From the NCBI RefSeq assembly GCF_002897295.1, contig NZ_BEXF01000025.1:1-64000 (forward strand): a DNA stretch of 64,000 nt, given 5' to 3'. The position numbers were made by a program, and so were the translations under genes. The notes beneath the pieces were generated by a model. That model did not search any database, was not told where the DNA came from, and saw nothing but the letters and a program-made list of their open reading frames with translations. Source of the DNA: Brevibacillus reuszeri. GTDB taxonomy: Bacteria; Bacillota; Bacilli; Brevibacillales; Brevibacillaceae. This document shows positions 42,026 through 50,113 of this stretch, one piece after another. The stretch's first letter is position 1. Each line of letters opens with the position of its first letter.

Positions 42026-42345
42026 ATTCAATCAAGCATGAAACACGCATAGCAACGAAACGCCGTGAAAAGGAAAGTAGAAAAGGGATTTGACGTCCAG
42101 AGAGCTGCCTGATTGCTGGGAGGGCAGCCGCGAACTCTTTTTGAATGCCACCTTGGAGCTCTGCTTTTGAACGAATGAGTAGAAAGCAGCGACTGGCCCA
42201 CGTTATCGGGCGCATGTCAATGACGACTGCATAAGTTTGCTTTTTGTGAAAAAGGCAAAAAAGCTGAGTGGTACCGCGATACCTTCGCCTCAGCAATCGG
42301 ATTTATGGGAAACCATGGGTCTGGTTGCTGGGGCTTTTTGCATGT
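42026..42345 (+). ncRNA. T-box leader, probably tRNA-Ala specific
   Basis: The leader has AGTA near its 5' end, CAGAGAGCTG in stem I, and the T-box AGTGGTACCGCGA at 42267-42279, followed by a terminator (CCTCAGCAA / TTGCTGGGG, about 42288-42335, then five T). The specifier region GAATGCCACCTTGGAG (around 42137-42155) can be read as GCC (Ala) followed by A, or TGC (Cys). The T in TGGT pairs with discriminator A73, which fits tRNA-Ala and not tRNA-Cys. Confidence 0.88.
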
Positions 42346-42372
42346 AAAAAGAGAGAAATGGAGTGGTGGGGT

Positions 42373-42873
42373 ATGGATCGAGTGAAGCAACGAGAACTGC
42401 TACATCTTTTGGAAGAGGACAGTCGCATGAGCGCCGAGCAAATCGGTAAAATGCTGGCTGAGCCAACTGAGGCTGTCGAAGAGGCGATTGCCGCGCTCGA
42501 AGCAGACAAGGTTATCGTGAAGTATCCAGCGCTCGTAAACTGGGAGCGGGTTGAGGACCATCCATATGTAAACGCGATGATCGATGTAAAAGTAACACCG
42601 AAGCGCGATGTGGGATTTGACGAGGTGGCACAGCGCATCTGCCGCTTCCCGGAAGTAAAGGCTGTCTATTTGATGTCAGGTGCGAGCTATGACTTGTCGA
42701 TCGTACTGGAAGGAAAGACGATGAGAGAAGTAGCCAACTTTGTTTCGCAAAAGCTGGCGACACTCGATTCAGTCGTTTCAACTGCTACGCACTTTATTTT
42801 GAAACGCTACAAGCACGATGGGATTGAGCTGGAGGATCGTGACGAAGATCGTAGGATGGTGGTTACGCCGTGA
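42373..42873 (+). CDS. alaR: Lrp/AsnC family regulator, AlaR-like
   Basis: ATG at 42373 with GGAGTGGTGGGG upstream gives 166 residues. An N-terminal winged helix (residues 1-55, LLHLLEEDSRMSAEQIGKML) and a C-terminal RAM/AsnC ligand domain (VKVTPKRDVGFDEVAQRICR followed by FPEVKAVYLMSGASYDLSIV) are typical. In Bacillus subtilis the related AlaR activates alaT. The 4-base overlap with the aminotransferase gene (GTGA) and the alanine-type T-box support that assignment. Confidence 0.85.
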   Translation: MDRVKQRELLHLLEEDSRMSAEQIGKMLAEPTEAVEEAIAALEADKVIVKYPALVNWERVEDHPYVNAMIDVKVTPKRDVGFDEVAQRICRFPEVKAVYLMSGASYDLSIVLEGKTMREVANFVSQKLATLDSVVSTATHFILKRYKHDGIELEDRDEDRRMVVTP

Positions 42874-44054
42874 GTACACAATTAACAGTCAACAAAAGTC
42901 GTTTATCATCCACAGTCGCTTCTTTGAAGCCTTCGGGAATTCGCCGCTTTTTCGATTTGGCAGCTTCGATGGAGGGAGTCATCTCGCTAGGTGTTGGTGA
43001 GCCTGATTTCGTTACACCTTGGCGCATGCGGGAAGCATCGATTTCGTCATTGGAGCGCGGTCATACCGCGTATACATCCAATGCTGGCCTTTTGGAGCTG
43101 CGGGTTGAAATCCAGAAGTATTTGGAGGAGCGTTTTTCTGTCAGCTATCATCCTGAGTCCGAAATTCTGATTACGGTTGGAGCCAGTGAAGCGATTGACA
43201 TCGCACTGCGCGCCATTTTGGACCCAGGTGATGAGGTGCTGGTCGTCGAGCCTTGCTACGTATCGTATGAACCAGTCATTCGTTTGGCTGGCGGTGTACC
43301 GGTCTTTTTGAAAACGACCATGGAAAACAATTTCAAGCTGACGCCAGAAGAGCTGGAGAAGCATATCTCTCCTCGTACCAAAGCGATCATTTTCTGCTAT
43401 CCGAACAACCCAACAGGGGGAACGATGACCGCGGACGAGTGGAAAACATTGCTGCCGATTATTGAAAAACACGATCTTTTGGTGATCTCCGATGAGATTT
43501 ACGCAGAGCTGACGTATGGTCGGATGCATGACAGCATCGCGGCGCTGCCAGGAATGAAGGACAGAACGATTCTGATTTCCGGATTCTCCAAAGCGTTTGC
43601 GATGACAGGCTGGCGGCTAGGGTACGTATGTGCCACTCCAGATTTGTTGGCAGGGATGCTGAAAATTCATCAATATACGATGCTGTGTGCACCAACGATG
43701 GCGCAAATGGCTGCGCTGGAGGCACTTCGTCATGGTCGCGCAGATATGGAACGGATGATTGAGAGCTACCGTCAGAGACGCAATTACGTAGTGGATGGCT
43801 TTAGACAGATCGGGCTGACATGTCATGAGCCTGACGGTGCATTCTACGCCTTCCCGTCAGTTACCTCGACAGGACTTACCTCTGCGGCATTTGCAGAAAA
43901 GCTGCTAATGGAAGAAAAGGTAGCGGTCGTTCCTGGTGATGTGTTTGGAGAGAGCGGTCACGGACATATACGCTGCTCCTATGCGACGTCGATCGATCAG
44001 TTGAAAAAGGCGCTGGAGCGGATGGATAGCTTGATGAGTCGGATGAAAGCTTGA
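42870..44054 (+). CDS. alaT: class I aminotransferase, probable alanine transaminase
   Basis: GTG at 42870 overlaps the regulator stop; the product is 394 residues. It is a PLP-dependent fold type I enzyme: YPNNPTGG, ISDEIYAELTYG, PLP-Lys in SGFSKAFAMTGWRLGY, and C-terminal HIRCSYA with the carboxylate-binding Arg. Placement with an AlaR-like gene and a T-box that looks specific for tRNA-Ala argues for alanine synthesis from pyruvate and glutamate. Confidence 0.88.
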   Translation: MSTQLTVNKSRLSSTVASLKPSGIRRFFDLAASMEGVISLGVGEPDFVTPWRMREASISSLERGHTAYTSNAGLLELRVEIQKYLEERFSVSYHPESEILITVGASEAIDIALRAILDPGDEVLVVEPCYVSYEPVIRLAGGVPVFLKTTMENNFKLTPEELEKHISPRTKAIIFCYPNNPTGGTMTADEWKTLLPIIEKHDLLVISDEIYAELTYGRMHDSIAALPGMKDRTILISGFSKAFAMTGWRLGYVCATPDLLAGMLKIHQYTMLCAPTMAQMAALEALRHGRADMERMIESYRQRRNYVVDGFRQIGLTCHEPDGAFYAFPSVTSTGLTSAAFAEKLLMEEKVAVVPGDVFGESGHGHIRCSYATSIDQLKKALERMDSLMSRMKA

Positions 44055-44078
44055 GAAGCGTCTATATAATAGAAGAAA

Positions 44079-44110
44079 AAAGGGATGCCATTGGGTTATC
44101 CCTTTTTTTC
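44079..44110. terminator. terminator after alaT
   Basis: AAAGGGAT and ATCCCTTT arms around GCCATTGGGTT, followed by a T run; A-rich on the other side, so it may also serve the convergent cidB gene. Confidence 0.8.
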
Positions 44111-44128
44111 TTCTTCAAAATCTCCCTA

Positions 44129-44803
44129 TCAGGAGGACATCACGATGGTAGCAACCAGCTGTGTCACGAGCGCCGCGAGGATCATTGAAATGCTGGAGAC
44201 GGTGCCAGAGATCGGACTTAGCTCGAACGCTTTTGATGTACCTGCACCATGTGCGCTCGTACCGAGCAGGACTCCTCTGGCAATATCATCGGAGATGCGC
44301 AGGTATGAGATGATATACGGTCCGATGACAGAGCCGAGCAGTCCTGTAATCAAGACAAGCACAGCAGTAATAGAAGGAACGCCTCCGATCATCTCCGATA
44401 CATTCATGGCGATCGGCGTAGTGATCGAGCGCGGCAGCAGGCTGAATAGCACCTGATGATCGACATGCAGCAAAAGTGCCAGCAAGGCCGAGGAGACGAC
44501 TGCTACAGCGGAACCAGCTACCACACTGATCAAGATCTGCGCAGCGTGTTTCTTCAATAAAGGATAGTATTTGTAGAGCGGAACGGCAAAAGCGATGGTA
44601 GCAGGCTGGAGCATGTAGGCCAGCCATTTGCCGCCAGCATTGTACGTATCATAAGACGTATGAGTGCAGAGTAAGACAATAACTAAAACGATCGGCGTAA
44701 ACAAAAGTGGCGAAAACAGTAGTGTACGTTTGAAGCGATAAAGTCGTTTGGCGATGAGGTAAACGAAAATGGTGAATAAGAATCCCAATATGCCGGCAAT
44801 CAT
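44129..44803 (-). CDS. cidB: CidB/LrgB family membrane protein
   Basis: The start at 44803 (MIAGILGFLF) overlaps the upstream gene by 4 bases and gives 224 residues. It has about six membrane helices. LLPRSITTPIAMNVSEMIGG followed by VPSITAVLVLITGLLGSVIG and GVLLGTSAHGAGTSKAFEL are signature blocks of LrgB/CidB. With the partner below it influences murein hydrolase activity or pyruvate-related export. Confidence 0.92.
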   Translation of the reverse strand: MIAGILGFLFTIFVYLIAKRLYRFKRTLLFSPLLFTPIVLVIVLLCTHTSYDTYNAGGKWLAYMLQPATIAFAVPLYKYYPLLKKHAAQILISVVAGSAVAVVSSALLALLLHVDHQVLFSLLPRSITTPIAMNVSEMIGGVPSITAVLVLITGLLGSVIGPYIISYLRISDDIARGVLLGTSAHGAGTSKAFELSPISGTVSSISMILAALVTQLVATIVMSS

Positions 44804-45171
44804 GGACGGGTATGCTCCTTTCGTTTGGAAATGCTCTGGGCTACCAGTCCACTGCAAATCATAACAAATGCGGTACCAAATGCAATCACGAGAAAAATTT
44901 GAATCCCCTCATGCAACATCAGGCTTTGATACGAGATGATTCCGACGGAGGGCGGAATGAAAAAAAGCAGCAGCTCGGCAAGTAGCGAGCTCGCTCCCGT
45001 TTCAATCCATTCCAGACGCAGGACCTTAGATTGAAGCAATAAAAACACCACGAACATGCCGAGGAGGCTCCCTGGTATTTTCCAATCGAGGATGGAGACA
45101 AGCGCGTTCATTATAATAGAAACGACAATAAAAAAAGCAACCTGCCCCAAGAGTATAAGTAGTCTTTTCAT
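44800..45171 (-). CDS. cidA: CidA/LrgA family holin-like protein
   Basis: The 123-residue product has four membrane helices. The block IPGSLLGMFVVFLLLQSKVL and LLFFIPPSVGIISY are typical of CidA/LrgA. It overlaps cidB by 4 bases and is divergent from a CidR-like LysR gene, the arrangement known for the cid operon rather than lrg (which has a two-component system). Confidence 0.92.
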   Translation of the reverse strand: MKRLLILLGQVAFFIVVSIIMNALVSILDWKIPGSLLGMFVVFLLLQSKVLRLEWIETGASSLLAELLLFFIPPSVGIISYQSLMLHEGIQIFLVIAFGTAFVMICSGLVAQSISKRKEHTRP

Positions 45172-45282
45172 GAAGTTCTCTCCCTTTGTGAAAAGTGTAC
45201 ATCACCTCTTTTCATAGGTAAAATGCATATATAGAATCATTGGGATTCATTCTATCTATAGGTGTCGCAAAGGAGCTGTCTG

Positions 45283-46164
45283 ATGGATATCCGGCATTTG
45301 CAATATTTTTTGGAGGTAGCTCGCCACAACAGCTTCACCAAGGCAGCGGAGTCTCTCTATATTACACAGCCCACGATCAGTAAAATGGTGCGAAATCTGG
45401 AAGAAGAGCTGGGCGTCGAGCTATTTGAACGTTTGGGCAAGCGAGTCGTGCTGACAGACGCTGGGTGGGTGCTGTATTCCCAAGCTGAGGTTATGGTGAA
45501 ATCGTTTGAAAACATGACAGTCCATATTAATGAATTGATGGAATTAAAAAAAGGCAGGATACGGATTGGATTGCCGCCGATGGTAGGAGCTAATTTTTTC
45601 CCACGGGTCATCGGAAAGTTTTGCGAGCAGTATCCTGGGATTGTACTGGAGCTTTTAGAGGTAGGCTCGAAAAAAGTGGAGGCAGATGTGGCTTCGGGAA
45701 TGCTGGACAGCGGAGTCGTGCTTTTGCCGATTGATGAGGAAGTTTTCGAGTCATATTCATTTGTGAATGAAGATATTCAAGTCGTTGTCCATCCGACGCA
45801 CCGATTGGCAGCCAAGCAGAAGATATCCTTGGCAGAGCTTGCAGACGAGCGGTTCCTGTTGTTCCACGAGGATTTTGCTTTGCACAGTCGCATCATTGAT
45901 GCATGTGTGCGGGTCGGCTTTCATCCCCAAGTGATTTACAAAAGCTCGCAGTGGGATTTTCTCAGTGAAATGGTCGCGGCAAATATCGGGATTACTTTGC
46001 TGCCCCAAACCATTTGCAGTGAGCTGGACTCCGAGCGGTTTCGCATCCTGTCCTTGGTGAATCCCGAGATCAAGTGGCACTTAGGGATGATTTGGCGAAA
46101 AAATGCTTATCTCTCATATGCTACACGGGAGTGGATTCATTTTACCCAAGATATACTCCCCTAA
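45283..46164 (+). CDS. cidR: LysR family regulator, CidR-like
   Basis: ATG at 45283 with AAAGGAGCTG upstream gives 293 residues. The N-terminal helix-turn-helix (MDIRHLQYFLEVARHNSFTK followed by AAESLYITQPTISKMVRNLE) and the LysR effector fold are clear. It is divergent from cidAB with about 110 bases between. CidR activates cidAB in response to acetate or overflow metabolism in other Firmicutes. An inverted repeat (AAAGCACCCT / AGGGTGCTTT, 46178-46233) follows the stop. Confidence 0.87.
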   Translation: MDIRHLQYFLEVARHNSFTKAAESLYITQPTISKMVRNLEEELGVELFERLGKRVVLTDAGWVLYSQAEVMVKSFENMTVHINELMELKKGRIRIGLPPMVGANFFPRVIGKFCEQYPGIVLELLEVGSKKVEADVASGMLDSGVVLLPIDEEVFESYSFVNEDIQVVVHPTHRLAAKQKISLAELADERFLLFHEDFALHSRIIDACVRVGFHPQVIYKSSQWDFLSEMVAANIGITLLPQTICSELDSERFRILSLVNPEIKWHLGMIWRKNAYLSYATREWIHFTQDILP

Positions 46165-46177
46165 TTAATCACTTTAT

Positions 46178-46233
46178 GAAAAGCACCCTCAAGGAACAGC
46201 GGAAAATTTGATGATGTTCCTAAGGGTGCTTTG
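46178..46233 (+). terminator. long hairpin after cidR
   Basis: AAAGCACCCT...AAGGAAC pairs with GTTCCTAAGGGTGCTTT; there is no strong T run, so termination is likely but not certain. Confidence 0.55.
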
Positions 46234-46350
46234 AAATTACCACTTAAAGGAATTTTGTAGTAAAAATAGTAATAATATACTGAAAGTGATTTACTTAAAA
46301 AACTATTTATGGTAAAAATAGTATATACCAAAAAATAGGAGGTAATAGTC

Positions 46351-46791
46351 TTGAAAAAATTTGCACTAGGTCTAACTAGCCTTGCACTCGTTTTCAGCCT
46401 TTCCACTAGCGCTTTTGCTGCCACTACAACCTATTTCGAATCTGAACCGAACAATTCTATGTCAACAGCAGATCCTTTCAGCCTAACTATCGGGGAGACT
46501 CTTCTGAGAGGCGTATTGGACCCTATTGAAGTAGAAGAAAATTGGGATTATTTCAAGGTAACTCCTAATAAAACATACCAGGCAACTATCAAGTTCAATA
46601 ATCCGTCTTCTCTGCCGAATGGATTCCATTTCAAAATCAGAAATTCATCAGGGCAGATTATTTCTTCCACTAGGACTAGCACCGAAACACTATCCTTCCA
46701 ATTTCAAAAAGGAGTACCGTATTATATTGTGATCGATGGTAACAGTACTGATAATTATGTACCTTACACATTGAACATTACGATTCCTTAG
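46351..46791 (+). CDS. secreted PPC-domain protein
   Basis: TTG at 46351 follows AGGAGGTAATAG; the product is 146 residues. A Sec signal peptide (residues 1-23, cleavage after AFA) is followed by one bacterial pre-peptidase C-terminal (PPC) domain: SEPNNSMSTADPF, GVLDPIEVEENWDYFKVT, YQATIKF and VPYYIVIDG. PPC domains usually accompany secreted proteases, so a stand-alone one is unusual. The same domain type is found in the protein at 55531. It is transcribed alone and ends at a strong terminator. Confidence 0.85.
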   Translation: MKKFALGLTSLALVFSLSTSAFAATTTYFESEPNNSMSTADPFSLTIGETLLRGVLDPIEVEENWDYFKVTPNKTYQATIKFNNPSSLPNGFHFKIRNSSGQIISSTRTSTETLSFQFQKGVPYYIVIDGNSTDNYVPYTLNITIP

Positions 46792-46830
46792 TCTATTTTG
46801 TTTCAAAAGAATTCTTTTTTGTAAAATAGG

Positions 46831-46878
46831 AAACCCCCTAGAGGTTGAGCAAGAAATTCTCTAGGGGGTGTACTTTTG
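46831..46878 (+). terminator. terminator of the PPC-domain gene
   Basis: CCCCCTAGAG and CTCTAGGGGG arms, followed by TGTACTTTTG. Confidence 0.75.
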
Positions 46879-46939
46879 TTATAGGGAAAGAAAATAAAAA
46901 TAGTAAGAGTTCCATTAATAAAAGCTGACTTAGAAAGGA

Positions 46940-47995
46940 TTAATTATCAATAGATTGCTTTAATGTGACGACAGCTACATTATATTGATGCAACGAATCA
47001 GCTGCTTTTGTTTCACTATCCAACAATTTTGCTTCTATATCAATCAACTCATCGAGAGTCACTTTTCGATTTAAGTAATCAGACCATGCCTGATCATAGT
47101 GCTTCTGTGCGGCATCTTTGGTTGCCTGGCTGTCTTCCATAACTTTTTTCGCTGAGATTACTTTTTCATAGTGTTCCTTCACTTCTTTATCAACCGTTGA
47201 TTTCGTTCTTTGCAACAATATCTCAGCTTTTTTCAAGTTATTTCTTGCGATTTTACCATCGTAGCTACTCGAGAGAGAATACTTTGCAACAATGGCTACT
47301 TTTACTTCGGCAAGCTTTCTTTCCTCTTCGGCTTTTATCATATCCGGGCGTTTTTCGTAGGCGATGGATTGCACTTCTTCCCATGTAGGCAATTGATATT
47401 GAATCAGGTCGTAAGCGGACAAATTCCATTCTTTATCCGGAACTTCCAGCAGCAAATCATTAAGCTTGGCCAACGCCTCCTGGTGGCTTGTTTGAAGTTT
47501 AGCAAGCGCTTCTTTGGCTTCTGCGTTCGGGGATGGATACCAATAGTGGCGCTGGATGCTTTGCCTTTGCAATTTTATTTTGGTTTCGAGAGAGAGAACT
47601 TCCAGATAAGCCTTTTCAACCTGGAGCCGCAGTGAGCTTTTTAGTGCATCCATGGTGGCTTTGCTAGCAGCAATATCCTTTTTCGCTTCTGCTGCCTTTT
47701 TGTATTTCGACTGGGCATCTTTGAATGTATAGATGGAATCTTCTTTAATTGCCTGACTATCTCTGAGTGTTATGAGGGAATCGTAGTAGGTTGTATCGGC
47801 AGCTAACCGGAGCAATTCCAGGTCGGCGTTGTTATTCAGAGCTTTTTCGATAGCTTGGTCAATCGTAATGGATGCCAAATTCGCCTGTTCGGCAGCAGCG
47901 GATACGTGAGCAGAGGGGAAAGCTAGGGACGAGCTGGCCAGTAATGTGGTGACCAAGGTGGTGCTATAGATGTGCCTGAAAAGTTTGGACTGCAT
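46940..47995 (-). CDS. TolC-family-like secreted helical protein
   Basis: The 351-residue product has a signal peptide (about 1-33, VSAAAEQ). The mature part is almost all helix with the TolC/OEP layout: SITIDQAIEKALNNNADLEL at the start, a repeat of the helical-hairpin pattern in the second half, and the KRPDMIKAEEERKLAEVKVA segment typical of the second OEP repeat. The beta-barrel-forming segments of true outer membrane efflux proteins are not evident. A strong Fur box lies just upstream (48028-48051), so it is probably iron regulated. The function in a Gram-positive cell is unknown. Confidence 0.78.
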   Translation of the reverse strand: MQSKLFRHIYSTTLVTTLLASSSLAFPSAHVSAAAEQANLASITIDQAIEKALNNNADLELLRLAADTTYYDSLITLRDSQAIKEDSIYTFKDAQSKYKKAAEAKKDIAASKATMDALKSSLRLQVEKAYLEVLSLETKIKLQRQSIQRHYWYPSPNAEAKEALAKLQTSHQEALAKLNDLLLEVPDKEWNLSAYDLIQYQLPTWEEVQSIAYEKRPDMIKAEEERKLAEVKVAIVAKYSLSSSYDGKIARNNLKKAEILLQRTKSTVDKEVKEHYEKVISAKKVMEDSQATKDAAQKHYDQAWSDYLNRKVTLDELIDIEAKLLDSETKAADSLHQYNVAVVTLKQSIDN

Positions 47996-48027
47996 GATAC
48001 AAACCTCCTAGAGCATATATGTTATAT

Positions 48028-48051
48028 TTGATAACGATTATCATTATCAAA
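48028..48051 (-). promoter_or_regulatory. Fur box
   Basis: TTTGATAACGATTATCATTA and the following TCAA contain overlapping TGATAAY-type inverted repeats, close to the GATAATGATWATCATTATC Fur consensus. It lies 33 bases upstream of the TolC-like start. Confidence 0.8.
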
Positions 48052-48142
48052 TTAATCAAAAGTATATATTTCCACTTTTATTTCGTCAACAGAAATAATC
48101 CTGAGAAAGAGAAAAAAATGCAGAAAAATATTTTTGCTGTAA

Positions 48143-48176
48143 CAAAAAAAGGACCCCCATTTTGCAAGGAGGTCCT
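48143..48176 (-). terminator. terminator of lysP
   Basis: On the minus strand AGGACCTCC and GGGGGTCCT arms followed by seven T. Confidence 0.88.
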
Positions 48177-48207
48177 ACTTTGTGCAGTTCAAGAGATCGT
48201 GCTGCGT

Positions 48208-49656
48208 TTAATGAGAGTTTTCATCGATGCTGAAATCTACACGATCCAGCGGCACCAGCTTTGTTTTTTTCGTAAATTTATAGACTAACCAGACGATCAA
48301 GAAGAGAGGCAGTCCGATGTAAGACACCATAAGCCCGTTCCAGTCGATTCCTTCGGCAGAAATCGCGGAGTAATTTTGACCAAGAATGACAATACAGCAG
48401 ATGATAAAGGCGAAAATAGGGCCAAACGGGAACCACTTTGCCCGATAAGGAAGCTCCTTCAGATCGCGTCCTTGCGCCAGAAAAGCTTTGCGGAAGCGAT
48501 AATGGCTGACAGCGATACCGAGCCATGCGATAAAGCCTGACATCCCGGATGCGTTTAACAGCCAAATGTACACTTCGCCATCGCCAAACAGCGAGGACAA
48601 AAAGGCGAGCGCCCCGATTAAAGCAGTCAGGATCAAGGAATTGATCGGTACACCGTTGCGTGTAACCTTGGCAAACCATTTAGGCGCTTTGCCTTCCTTG
48701 GCCAGCACCCAAAGCATGCGGGTAGAAGCGTACATGCCAGAGTTACCAGCGGATAGAACAGAGGTGAGAATGACAGCGTTCATCACCGAAGCTGCGAAGG
48801 CAAATCCTGCTTTTTCAAACACGATGGTGAACGGGCTGATTGCAATATCTGAAATATCGCCGCTAATCAGGTTAGGGTTATCGTATGGCACCAGGAGACC
48901 GATAATGGCAATCGCAAAAATATAAAACAACAGGATACGCCAAAAAATCTGACGAATGGCTTTTGGAATGTTTTTTGCTGGATTTTCACTTTCACCCGCC
49001 GCGACACCAACCAGCTCTGTTCCCTGGAAAGAGAATCCTGCGATCATAAAGACACCAAGCAGCGCCATGAAGCCGCCATTAAATGGAGCGTCGCCTTTCG
49101 TGAAGTTTTGGAATCCAACAGCTTCTCCACCCATGATACCGAAAATCATCAAGACACCAATTATGATAAAGACAATAACGGTTACGACCTTAATAAGTGC
49201 AAACCAATATTCGGATTCCCCATAGCTCTTGACTGACAACAAATTCAGACAGAACATAAGGACGAGGAACAGGGCACTCCACATAATAGAGGGAGTATCC
49301 GGGAACCAAAATTTCATGATGAGAGCAGCAGCCGAAAGCTCGACGGCAATGGTAATCGCCCAGTTGTACCAGTAGTTCCAGCCGAGGGCAAAGCCCAGAG
49401 ATGGATCGACGAAGCGCGTCGCATACGTGGAGAAGGAACCGGAAACCGGCATGAAAGCAGCCATTTCTCCCAGACTTGTCATCAGGAAGTAAACCATGAT
49501 ACTGATAGCGATGTAGGCAACCAAAGCTCCGCCAGGTCCGGCAGAGTGGATGGAGCCACCGCTTGCGAGGAATAATCCTGTACCGATCGAACCGCCAATG
49601 GCGATCATGGTCAGGTGACGGGCTTTTAAACCACGTTGCAATTGATTTTCTGACAT
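48208..49656 (-). CDS. lysP: lysine-type amino acid permease
   Basis: The 482-residue product has twelve membrane helices and the amino acid permease (APC) signature: RHLTMIAIGGSIGTGLFLAS (residues 12-31), GEMAAFMPVSGSFSTYATRF and AGFSFQGTELVGVAAGESEN. A lysine riboswitch in its leader makes lysine the expected substrate. It is transcribed alone on the minus strand and ends at a strong terminator. Confidence 0.9.
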   Translation of the reverse strand: MSENQLQRGLKARHLTMIAIGGSIGTGLFLASGGSIHSAGPGGALVAYIAISIMVYFLMTSLGEMAAFMPVSGSFSTYATRFVDPSLGFALGWNYWYNWAITIAVELSAAALIMKFWFPDTPSIMWSALFLVLMFCLNLLSVKSYGESEYWFALIKVVTVIVFIIIGVLMIFGIMGGEAVGFQNFTKGDAPFNGGFMALLGVFMIAGFSFQGTELVGVAAGESENPAKNIPKAIRQIFWRILLFYIFAIAIIGLLVPYDNPNLISGDISDIAISPFTIVFEKAGFAFAASVMNAVILTSVLSAGNSGMYASTRMLWVLAKEGKAPKWFAKVTRNGVPINSLILTALIGALAFLSSLFGDGEVYIWLLNASGMSGFIAWLGIAVSHYRFRKAFLAQGRDLKELPYRAKWFPFGPIFAFIICCIVILGQNYSAISAEGIDWNGLMVSYIGLPLFLIVWLVYKFTKKTKLVPLDRVDFSIDENSH

Positions 49657-49710
49657 AACCTACTTGCACGACCTTTCTAGAAAATGATGTTCGTAAAGGT
49701 AGGTCGGAAA

Positions 49711-49753
49711 CGAAAAAACCGCCTGTAGCCATAAAAAAAGGCACAAAGCGGTA
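49711..49753 (-). terminator. lysine riboswitch terminator
   Basis: On the minus strand ACCGC..TGTGCC pairs with GGCTACAGGCGGT, followed by TTTTTTCG; it lies between the aptamer and the lysP start. Confidence 0.75.
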
Positions 49754-49780
49754 TCATCAAATCCCCACCAAGCCTTCACT

Positions 49781-49970
49781 GAAGATAGCACAACACGCTT
49801 GCCGGCACGCAAGACGTGACAGTTCTGTCCCTTTCGGGTACAGCCCCAGCCCATGCGCACAGCGATACGCGATGGACTTCGGCGGATTTTCCTTTTCCTG
49901 CAGTCATGAATTTCTGCTGAATCTCGTACAGGATCATATAAAAGCCGCGACCTCTATCCTCACCGTGAAA
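49781..49970 (-). ncRNA. lysine riboswitch (L box) aptamer
   Basis: On the minus strand: GAGGATAGAGGTCGCG, GCCGAAG, GGGCTGGGGCTG, CCCGAAAGGGACAGAACTGT and the closing TGCTATCTTC, in the order of the L box. The 5' and 3' ends (GATAG / CTATC) pair to form P1. It precedes an amino acid permease gene. Confidence 0.9.
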
Positions 49971-50066
49971 GATGAGGATACATGTATGAAATTGATTTAT
50001 TTATCAACTATATAAGATTGTTCTGTATTTATCAATGTAAAATCTAGTCATTCCTTTTTCCTCTGT

Positions 50067-50107
50067 ACAAAAAATCCCCGCGACAGCATGGCGTCTGAGG
50101 GGGATTT
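50067..50107 (-). terminator. terminator of the SpeD-SpeE gene
   Basis: On the minus strand AATCCCCCTCAGACG...CGCGGGGATT followed by TTTTGT. Confidence 0.8.
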
Positions 50108-50113
50108 GCCATT

